From Candidatus Omnitrophota bacterium (GTDB lineage Bacteria; Omnitrophota; Gorgyraeia; Gygaellales; Profunditerraquicolaceae): DNA of 31,652 nt. The DNA lies in NCBI GenBank assembly GCA_028716305.1, contig JAQUQA010000002.1:1-31652 (forward strand). The letters are read 5' to 3'. Under the pieces are notes generated by a model. That model made no database searches and had not been told where the DNA came from. It was given only the letters and a program-made list of their open reading frames with translations. Position numbers and translations under genes: made by a program. This document shows positions 6,786-13,381 of the stretch, in pieces. Numbering within the stretch: the first letter of the stretch is position 1; each line of letters begins with the position of its first letter.

Positions 6786-7901
6786 ATGACAAAAAAGAAG
6801 ATCGCCACCCGTTATTCCGAACTGGATCTTGTCGCCCAGTTGAGCGAAAAGAAGCATTTCATGCTGATTACTTTTCAGCTGACGCGCCGGTGTAATAATA
6901 ATTGTCGCCACTGTAATGTTAATCTTGCCGCCGATGATGCCGCATCCGCAAAAAATGAGCTGTCTACTTCCCGGATCAAGGAGTTGATTGATCAGGCGGT
7001 AGCCGCGGGGGTGCTTTTCGGCTGTTTTACCGGAGGGGAACCATTATTACGGCATGATTTTAAAGAGCTTTATCTCTACCTGAAGGACAAGGGCGTCTTG
7101 CCGATAATCCTCACCAACGCCACGCTGATCGAGGAAAGTCATATCGAGCTTTTTAAGAAATACCCGCCGCGTAATATAGAAATTACTGTTTATGGCGCCA
7201 CCCGGGAAACCTATGAAAGGGTAACGCGCGTAGCGGGATCTTTTGAGCGTTTCCGCCGCGGTGTCGACCTTTTATTACGGAACCGGATCAAGATCGAATT
7301 AAAAGGGATGATCCTGGCATCTAATTTCCATGAGTTGCCCAAGATCCGTGAATTTTGTATTGAAAACAGCCGCCCCGATCCTTTTCGCGCCGAGCCTTTT
7401 GTCTATCTGCGCCTCGATGGAGATACAAAGAAAAATGCCTGGATCAAAAAAGAAAGACTGAAGGTCAGTGAGATTGTCGATTGGGAATTGCGCTATCATC
7501 CGGATTGCGTGCAATGGATAAAAGAGAACTATTGCGGGGAGACCCTCTCCAGCCGGTCAGCGAACAACCGATTTTTTCCTTGCGCCATAGACAAGTATGA
7601 CTGTACAATCGCAGATGATGGGGCTTTTCTTTTTTGTCCCATGCTCAGGCACCCGGATTACTCCTTTTCTTTGGAAAAAATGACCATTAAAGAAGCCTTT
7701 GAGGCCCTGGGCCGTAAGATCAGATCGCTTAATCCGCCCCAGGGTGTTCTTCTGGAGAAATGCGGGAACTGTAAAGTAAAACAGTTTTGCTTAAGGTGTC
7801 CCGGCAGATGTTACGCCGAAACGGGAAAGCCGGATCGCCCTTCGGAATATTTATGCGATATCGCCTTCGGCCGCGCAAAAGCGTACGGTTACAAATTATA
7901 A
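6786..7901 (+). CDS. Radical SAM/SPASM enzyme B (candidate peptide maturase)
   Basis: This 371-residue enzyme has the 4Fe-4S radical SAM motif C36-x3-C40-x2-C43 (CNNNCRHC) and FTGGEP at 81-86. Its C-terminal SPASM region is rich in Cys: FPC, DC and FC in the middle, then C326, C329, C335, C338 and C342 (KCGNCKVKQFCLRCPGRC) and C357. The CPGxxYxETG-like end is typical of SPASM enzymes that act on peptides. The N-terminus before the barrel is only about 30 residues, so no RiPP recognition element is apparent in the chain. The position right after the Cys-rich peptide makes that peptide the obvious substrate candidate (inference). ATG 6786 is the start; no strong Shine-Dalgarno precedes it. The next gene follows after 54 bases. 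Confidence 0.87.
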   Translation: MTKKKIATRYSELDLVAQLSEKKHFMLITFQLTRRCNNNCRHCNVNLAADDAASAKNELSTSRIKELIDQAVAAGVLFGCFTGGEPLLRHDFKELYLYLKDKGVLPIILTNATLIEESHIELFKKYPPRNIEITVYGATRETYERVTRVAGSFERFRRGVDLLLRNRIKIELKGMILASNFHELPKIREFCIENSRPDPFRAEPFVYLRLDGDTKKNAWIKKERLKVSEIVDWELRYHPDCVQWIKENYCGETLSSRSANNRFFPCAIDKYDCTIADDGAFLFCPMLRHPDYSFSLEKMTIKEAFEALGRKIRSLNPPQGVLLEKCGNCKVKQFCLRCPGRCYAETGKPDRPSEYLCDIAFGRAKAYGYKL

Positions 7902-7955
7902 CCCTTCCCGGTTTTATTGCAAACAGGCCCGTATGAAATTGACAGAGGAAGAAGT

Positions 7956-8771
7956 ATGCATATAGACGAAAAAGAGATCAGCATATTCGACACCGAGACT
8001 ACCGGCCTGGAGCCGGCAAGCGGAGACCGCATCGTGGAGATCGCGGCATTGCGTTTTAAAGGCGGCCAAAGACTGGGGCAGTTCCAGAGCCTGATCAATA
8101 CCGGCCAGGAGATTTCTCCAGGCGCGTTTCAGGTGAATAAAATCACTGCGGAAATGCTGCGTGATGCTCCGGCACCCGGGCAGGTGATCCCGGCATTCCT
8201 GGATTTTGTCAAGGGAAGTACGCTTTGTTCTTATAATGCCGGATTTGACCTTGATTTTTTAAAGCACGAATTGGAGTTGCTCGGCAGCCGGCTGCCTCAG
8301 GATCTACCTGTTCTGGATGTCTTAAAGATGGCCAAAAGGACGCTTCCCCGGATGGAACGCTACGCTTTATGGTTTGTGGCCGAAAGGCTGAGAGTTGAGA
8401 GAAAGCAGGAGCATCGCGCTTTTTCTGATGTGGAAATGACATTCGAGGTTTTTCAAAGATTGAAAACGATACTGGGCTCCAAAGAGATCGCGGACTGCGA
8501 AAGCTATTCCAGGCTATTTTCCGTTAACCGGGATATACTGGAAAATTTTCAGGCACAGAGGATCGCCGAGATACAGGAGGCGATCGATCTTAAGGTGAAT
8601 TTAAAAATAAAATATCTTTCTACCGTTTCCGCCGAGGTCAGCGTCAGGGAGGTGATCCCCAGGGAGGTAAGAAGGGATGGGGCGTGCGCCTATCTGGTGG
8701 GTTACTGCTGTTTAAAAAAAGACGAAAGGTCATTTCGCGTAGATGGCATATTACATCTTGAGATCCTTTAA
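7956..8771 (+). CDS. DnaQ-like 3'-5' exonuclease with WYL-like C-terminal domain
   Basis: Residues 1 to about 175 form a DEDDh exonuclease: D12-x-E14 (FDTETTG), N-A-G-F-D98 and the H153-RAFS-D158 motif, so all catalytic acids and the His are present. Family members trim DNA or RNA 3' ends, as in the epsilon subunit of DNA polymerase III. The last roughly 75 residues (IQEAIDLKVNLKIKYLS, then VREVIPREV and a final R-V-D-G-I strand) look like a WYL domain, a fold proposed to sense nucleic-acid or nucleotide ligands. Start: ATG 7956 has AGAGGAAG just upstream and begins at the first domain strand; an in-frame TTG at 7917 is less likely. It overlaps pabB by 29 bases. Confidence 0.85.
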   Translation: MHIDEKEISIFDTETTGLEPASGDRIVEIAALRFKGGQRLGQFQSLINTGQEISPGAFQVNKITAEMLRDAPAPGQVIPAFLDFVKGSTLCSYNAGFDLDFLKHELELLGSRLPQDLPVLDVLKMAKRTLPRMERYALWFVAERLRVERKQEHRAFSDVEMTFEVFQRLKTILGSKEIADCESYSRLFSVNRDILENFQAQRIAEIQEAIDLKVNLKIKYLSTVSAEVSVREVIPREVRRDGACAYLVGYCCLKKDERSFRVDGILHLEIL

Positions 8772-10116
8772 AACGAATCTCTCCGCGCCGGCGATATTCG
8801 AGGCTTTTTCCCGCCGAAAGGGAGTTTTTTTTCTCGATTCCAGCCTGCGCTGCCGCGAGCGCGGCCGTTTTTCTTTTATCGGTTCCGACCCCTTTCTTAT
8901 CTTTCAAACAAAAGGAAAGGATCCTATCCCGCGCTTAAGACAACTGATGAACAGGTACAGTTTCCGGGCACCATCCTCTAGCCCGCCTTTTTTGACCGGT
9001 GCGGTCGGATACCTGAGTTATGATCTGGGGTTTGCTTTTGAGAAGAGCCTGCGCGCCGGGGTAAAAGAGAATCCGGGGATACCGGAGTCCTTTTTCGCTT
9101 TTTATAATACCGCGGTGATTATCGACCATTGGAAGCGTTTATTATACGTCTGCGCCAGTGGTTTTCCGGAAAGCTCCCTGCGCCCGGCGAAGTTATTGGC
9201 GGAAAATAATTTTCGCCGTACCTTGCGCCTGATCGAAGGAGTAAATAATCAGAAAATTAAGCATCCCCGGGCGCTGCCTCCCTGGGGGCTGAAGACCAGT
9301 ATGGACAAGCAGGAATATCTGCGCGCGGTGCAAACAGCCAAAGAATATATCCGCCGCGGGGATATCTACCAGGTTAATCTTTCTCAGGAATTCCGGGCCA
9401 GGACAAAAGCCACGGCAGTGGATATTTATCGCCGGCTGAGGTCCCTCAGCCCTTCCTGTTTCAGCGCTTATTTTGACGCCGGCGACCACCAGTTGTTGAG
9501 TTCTTCTCCGGAGCGTTTTCTGCTGGTTGAAGGAAAACGGGTTTCTACCCGGCCGATGAAAGGGACACGGCCGAGGGCCGGGAAGGCCGGGCGGGACCTC
9601 TGCCTGAAAAATGATCTTTTAAAGAGCGCGAAAGATAAAGCCGAGTTGATGATGATCGTGGACCTGGAGCGTAATGACCTGGGGAAGGTTTGTGATTATC
9701 ATTCCCTGCGGGTGAAAAGGCTTCGCCAGCTGGAGGCGTATCGGACTGTCTACCAGACCACGGCCGATATCGAAGGACGGTTATATAAAAATAAAGACAG
9801 GCTGGACGCTTTGCGCAGCTGTTTTCCCGGAGGCTCCATCACCGGTTGCCCTAAGATCAGATCCATGGAGATCATCGAGAAGCTGGAAAAACACCGGCGC
9901 TCAATCTACACCGGGGCTTTGGGATATTTGAGTTACTCGGGTAATATGGATTTTAACATCCTCATCCGGACGATTTTAAAAAAGAAGGAAAGGGTTTATT
10001 TTTGCTCGGGAGGAGGGATCGTAGCCGATTCTTCTGCCCGCCGGGAATTTCAGGAGATGCTGGTTAAGGCCGGGGCAATGCTAAAGGCGATCGGCGCGAG
10101 AAAGGCGCCCCTTTAA
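8743..10116 (+). CDS. pabB: Aminodeoxychorismate synthase component I
   Basis: At 457 residues this is a full-length chorismate-binding enzyme of the TrpE/PabB/MenF family. It opens with the family segment FFLDSS then RGRFSFIGSDPF. It contains GDIYQVNLSQ, SSPERFL, the nucleophile motif PMKGTRPR with Lys273, DLERNDLGKVC, TTADIEG and PGGSITGCPKIRSMEIIE. Lys in the P-x-K-G-T motif (Ala in TrpE) marks PabB, which forms a covalent intermediate on this residue. It converts chorismate plus ammonia to 4-amino-4-deoxychorismate for folate. No glutamine amidotransferase (pabA/trpG) is in the window. pabC follows 5 bases later. The start overlaps the exonuclease gene and lacks a clear Shine-Dalgarno. 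Confidence 0.93.
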   Translation: MAYYILRSFKTNLSAPAIFEAFSRRKGVFFLDSSLRCRERGRFSFIGSDPFLIFQTKGKDPIPRLRQLMNRYSFRAPSSSPPFLTGAVGYLSYDLGFAFEKSLRAGVKENPGIPESFFAFYNTAVIIDHWKRLLYVCASGFPESSLRPAKLLAENNFRRTLRLIEGVNNQKIKHPRALPPWGLKTSMDKQEYLRAVQTAKEYIRRGDIYQVNLSQEFRARTKATAVDIYRRLRSLSPSCFSAYFDAGDHQLLSSSPERFLLVEGKRVSTRPMKGTRPRAGKAGRDLCLKNDLLKSAKDKAELMMIVDLERNDLGKVCDYHSLRVKRLRQLEAYRTVYQTTADIEGRLYKNKDRLDALRSCFPGGSITGCPKIRSMEIIEKLEKHRRSIYTGALGYLSYSGNMDFNILIRTILKKKERVYFCSGGGIVADSSARREFQEMLVKAGAMLKAIGARKAPL

Positions 10117-10121
10117 AAGAG

Positions 10122-10943
10122 ATGAAAGAATACTCTTTTTTTAATTCCGGATTTATCCCTTCCGAGGAGCTGCCGGGCGGGCTGGGGGAAGCCTGTGTCC
10201 CGGGGTTATTTGAGACCATGCGTTGCCGTCAAGGCGGGATTGTTTATCTGGACCGGCACCTGGAAAGACTGGAAGGATCATCCCGGAAGATCAAGATAGA
10301 CCCCTTATTTTCCAGAAGAGAAATAAAATTATTGATTGCCAGGCTGGTTCAGATGAATAATTATCCTGATACCCTGGTGCGCGTCAGTTTATGGGATAAC
10401 GGATCAAAAAGCAATCTGCTGATCAGCGCAAAAAGGTACCATTCCCTTGCGGCCGGAAAATACGCCTGCGGATTTTCTTGTGCTATTTCCAGGTTCCGCC
10501 AGCAGGAAAGCAGTATTTTTGCCGGGATAAAAACCACCAGCCGTATTCTGTATGAACTTAGTTATAGGGAAGCGAAAGACAAAGGATTCGACGAGGCGCT
10601 GATCTTTAATTCCCGCGGGTATCTGGCGGAGGCCTCACGCAGCAATATCTTTTTCGTAAAAGAAAAAATCCTCTTTACCCCGGAGTTAAGTTGTGGCTGT
10701 TTGGAGGGGGTAACCAGAAAAGCAGTCCTTGATCTGGCGAAACGGGCGGGGATCCCTTTTCAAGAGGGGAAATTCGTCATCGCGGACCTTTTGGCCGCCG
10801 ACGAAGCCTTTTTGACCAATTCCCTGATCGGGGTCATGGCGCTGTCCAGAGTAGAAAATAATTTGGTCGGCCGTAAAAAATCCGGCGGGCTTTACGGTTA
10901 TTTTACTAAAAAGTATGCCGGCCTTAAAAGATATGGAATTTAA
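10122..10943 (+). CDS. pabC: Aminodeoxychorismate lyase, class IV PLP enzyme
   Basis: This 273-residue protein has the fold-type IV aminotransferase/lyase pattern. The N-terminal part has PGLFETMRCRQGGIVYLDRHLERL, where the ETMR and DRHLERL motifs are typical. KTTSRILYELSYREAKDKGFDEALIF carries the PLP-lysine region, followed by EASRSNIFFV and GVTRKAVLDLA. PabC splits 4-amino-4-deoxychorismate into p-aminobenzoate and pyruvate. Placement directly after pabB decides between PabC and the similar branched-chain or D-amino-acid aminotransferases. ATG 10122 has AAAAGAG just upstream. The 3' end overlaps the hypF-like gene. Confidence 0.88.
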   Translation: MKEYSFFNSGFIPSEELPGGLGEACVPGLFETMRCRQGGIVYLDRHLERLEGSSRKIKIDPLFSRREIKLLIARLVQMNNYPDTLVRVSLWDNGSKSNLLISAKRYHSLAAGKYACGFSCAISRFRQQESSIFAGIKTTSRILYELSYREAKDKGFDEALIFNSRGYLAEASRSNIFFVKEKILFTPELSCGCLEGVTRKAVLDLAKRAGIPFQEGKFVIADLLAADEAFLTNSLIGVMALSRVENNLVGRKKSGGLYGYFTKKYAGLKRYGI

Positions 10944-12054
10944 AATAATCAAGCTCCCCATCAGGATAAAGAGATCCGTTTTGGCCTTCGGGGCCCAGCA
11001 AAAGGGTTCTTTGTGTTTGGCGCGGGGCAATCGCGCATATCTGGCCGACGGGCTTGGTGATCTGTCAAGGCCTCCGGACTTTCAAAGGTTTAAAAAGACG
11101 GCCTTGTATTTTTTAAAAAGAAATCCACGGATCCTCGCCGTGGATATGCATCCGGAATACCTCTCGGGGAAATTTACCGAAGGGCTGAAAAGGAACAAGA
11201 AAACGATACAAAGAATTCAGCACCATCACGCCCACATCGCCAGCTGTATGGCAGATAATGGCCTGAAAGGCGGAAAGGTTATTGGGGTCGCCTTTGACGG
11301 TTCCGGATTGGGTGATGATGGCACGCTTTGGGGGGCGGAGTTTCTTCTCTGCGATTACAAAAGTTATTCCCGGCAGGCGTATTTTTTACCCATACCGCTT
11401 TTAGGTTCGGAAAAGGCGGTCCGGGAGCCATGGCGCCTGGCGGCATTCTGGTTGTCGCGCGCAGGTTGGGAAAAAAAATTCGGCTTGAATCCGGGATTTT
11501 TACGTATAATAGATAAGCGGAAGTGGCCTTTTCTAAAGCAAATGGCGGCAAAGGATTTTAACTCTCCTTTAACCAGCAGCATGGGCAGGCTTTTTGATGC
11601 GGCAGGAGCTATGCTTTTTGCTAAAGGCGTAACCGGTAAAGAGGCAGAGTTGGCGATGCGCCTGGAACAGGCAGCCGTGATTGGAAAGCCTTCGGAAAGA
11701 AGTTACGGCTATAAGATTATACGCCAGGTAAGAGGGTGCGTAATTGACCCGACCATGATTTTTAAGTCGCTGGCCGGGGAACTAACGGAAAAAGTCCCTC
11801 TGGAAGAGATCGCCTATCGTTTTCATTTTACATTGGCAAAAATAACCAGAGACGCCGCTCTGTTAATTTCCCGGAAAAGCGGGATAAAAAAAGCGGTCCT
11901 CTCAGGCGGGGTTTTCCAGAATCAGCTGCTTTTAAGGCTCTGCGGCGGGCTATTGCGTGACGCCGGTTTTCTGGTATATGCGCAGAAACAGGTTTCCTGT
12001 AATGATTCGGGGATTTCTTTGGGGCAGGCAGTGGCCGCCGGATTAAAAGAATAA
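10933..12054 (+). CDS. hypF: HypF carbamoyltransferase (Kae1-like) half only; N-terminal domains absent
   Basis: The 373 residues match only the C-terminal half of HypF: LAFGAQQKGSLCLARG, the IQHHHAHIASCMADNGL motif, VAFDGSGLGDDGTLWGAEF, SSMGRLFDAAGAML, and the nucleotide-binding VLSGGVFQNQLLL. In full HypF (about 750 residues) the acylphosphatase, zinc-finger and YrdC-like domains come first and make carbamoyl phosphate into carbamoyl-adenylate; this half passes the carbamoyl group to the C-terminal Cys of HypE, which becomes the cyanide ligand of [NiFe] hydrogenase. Here the upstream DNA is pabC, so the missing half is not simply in another frame. Start: ATG 10933 begins just before the domain; ATG 10915 is the alternative. 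hypC and hypD follow directly. Confidence 0.88.
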   Translation: MEFKIIKLPIRIKRSVLAFGAQQKGSLCLARGNRAYLADGLGDLSRPPDFQRFKKTALYFLKRNPRILAVDMHPEYLSGKFTEGLKRNKKTIQRIQHHHAHIASCMADNGLKGGKVIGVAFDGSGLGDDGTLWGAEFLLCDYKSYSRQAYFLPIPLLGSEKAVREPWRLAAFWLSRAGWEKKFGLNPGFLRIIDKRKWPFLKQMAAKDFNSPLTSSMGRLFDAAGAMLFAKGVTGKEAELAMRLEQAAVIGKPSERSYGYKIIRQVRGCVIDPTMIFKSLAGELTEKVPLEEIAYRFHFTLAKITRDAALLISRKSGIKKAVLSGGVFQNQLLLRLCGGLLRDAGFLVYAQKQVSCNDSGISLGQAVAAGLKE

Positions 12055-12056
12055 AT

Positions 12057-12266
12057 ATGTGCCTTGCGATTCCCATGAAAATAATCAGCGTGAAAGGCGA
12101 GTTTGCCGAGGTGCAAAGCGGCGGGCTGCGCCGCAAAGCCAATGTTGCCATGCTTGCCGGGCTGAAACCCGGTGATTATATTATGGTGCATGCCGGATTT
12201 GCCATTCAGAAGCTGGATCCGGAAAAGGCCAGGGAAACTTTAAGGATCATTGATGAAATTCGTTAA
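12057..12266 (+). CDS. hypC: Hydrogenase maturation chaperone HypC
   Basis: At 69 residues it has the expected length and the invariant start MCLAIPMK; Cys2 becomes the N-terminal residue after Met removal and binds the iron of the Fe(CN)2CO precursor. The following strands (EFAEVQSGG, RRKANVAML, GDYIMVHAGFAI, LDPEKARETL) match the family closely. HypC works with HypD as the scaffold for the iron centre and delivers it to the hydrogenase large subunit. It starts 2 bases after the hypF-like stop and overlaps hypD by 14 bases. Confidence 0.97.
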   Translation: MCLAIPMKIISVKGEFAEVQSGGLRRKANVAMLAGLKPGDYIMVHAGFAIQKLDPEKARETLRIIDEIR

Positions 12267-13347
12267 TGAATTTCGCAGCCGCTCGCTCACCGGGAAATTG
12301 GTCAATGCGATTAACGGCATAATGCCTGAGCGGGAAGTCAGGTTGATGGAGGTTTGCGGGACGCACACCGCCAGTTTCTACCGTTTCGGCCTGGATCGCT
12401 TGATCCCCCCGGGGCTTAAATTAATTTCCGGCCCGGGATGCCCGGTTTGCGTAACCGCCGAAGGCTTCATTGATGCGGCTTGCGGCCTGGCCAAAGATAA
12501 AGATACACTGGTTCTTTCTTTCGGGGACATGCTGCGTGTCCCGGGAAGTAATTCCAGCCTGGAAGAAGCGGGTGGCAAATTTTCCAATGTGCGGCTTGTT
12601 TATTCCCCGCTGGAAGCGTTAAAGATAGCCTCGGACCATCCCGGAAAAAAAGTGATTTTTCTGGCGGTCGGCTTTGAAACCACTGCCGGATCGATTGCTC
12701 TGACGGTCCTGGCAGCTAAAAAGAAAAAACTGAAGAACCTTTTCTTTTATTCGGCTTTAAAACTGATCCCACCGGCAATGGAATATATTTTAAGCGATCC
12801 CCGGCAGCGCCTGGATGGTTTCTTGTGCCCGGGGCACGTTTCCGCGATCATCGGGACCAGGGCCTACGCGCCGGTATTAAAGAAATACCGCATACCCTTA
12901 TGCGTAGCTGGATTTGAGCCGGTGGATATCCTGGAAGGGTTTTACCTGCTTTTAAAACAGATCAAAAATAACTCACCGCGCATTGATAATCAGTATCTGC
13001 GGGTGGTGCGGGGGCCGGGTAACATAAAGGCGCAAAGAATAACCGGCCGGGTCTTTCGTGTAAGCGATGCCTCATGGAGGGGGCTGGGGGGGTTGCCTTT
13101 AAGCGGCCTGGAGTTAAAGAAAGAATTCGCTTTTTTTGACGCCAAGCGGCAATTTTCTTTGAAAGAAAATCCGTCTTTTACCCGCGGGGGACGAAAAAAG
13201 TGCGGCTGTGCAGATGTTTTAAAAGGGCTGTTATCTCCGAAGGAATGCCCCTTATTTTTTAAAGCCTGCACTCCGGAAAATCCGTATGGGCCATGCATGG
13301 TTTCCAGGGAAGGAGCTTGCAATGCGTATTTTAAGTACCGTCGTTAG
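12253..13347 (+). CDS. hypD: Hydrogenase maturation protein HypD
   Basis: The 364-residue product carries all main HypD motifs: VCGTHT near residue 35, SGPGCPVCVT, SFGDMLRVPGS, AVGFETTA, CPGHVSAIIGT, GFEPVDILEG, then the C-terminal Cys-rich part (KKCGCADVLKG, CPLFFKAC, PYGPCMVSREGAC) that holds the 4Fe-4S cluster. HypD is the scaffold on which iron receives CN and CO ligands together with HypC. ATG 12253 is chosen over the TTG immediately before it. It overlaps hypC, showing translational coupling. Full length, no lesion seen. Confidence 0.97.
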   Translation: MKFVNEFRSRSLTGKLVNAINGIMPEREVRLMEVCGTHTASFYRFGLDRLIPPGLKLISGPGCPVCVTAEGFIDAACGLAKDKDTLVLSFGDMLRVPGSNSSLEEAGGKFSNVRLVYSPLEALKIASDHPGKKVIFLAVGFETTAGSIALTVLAAKKKKLKNLFFYSALKLIPPAMEYILSDPRQRLDGFLCPGHVSAIIGTRAYAPVLKKYRIPLCVAGFEPVDILEGFYLLLKQIKNNSPRIDNQYLRVVRGPGNIKAQRITGRVFRVSDASWRGLGGLPLSGLELKKEFAFFDAKRQFSLKENPSFTRGGRKKCGCADVLKGLLSPKECPLFFKACTPENPYGPCMVSREGACNAYFKYRR

Positions 13348-13381
13348 CAGGGGGCGCATTTTTTCGGTAAAAGGGCTTGAA

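Noticed and set aside
7939..7966. TTGACA at 7939-7944 with TATAGA at 7961-7966, a near-perfect promoter pair
   Set aside because: The -10 falls after the ATG at 7956, so +1 would lie inside the exonuclease gene and cut off its first catalytic motif; no internal start makes sense.
13286..13381. Longer starts for the transglutaminase-like lipoprotein (13286, 13322)
   Set aside because: 13286 has no ribosome-binding site and overlaps hypD heavily. 13322 has an excellent GGAAGGAG site but buries the lipoprotein signal behind 20 extra residues, so I kept 13382 while noting the doubt.
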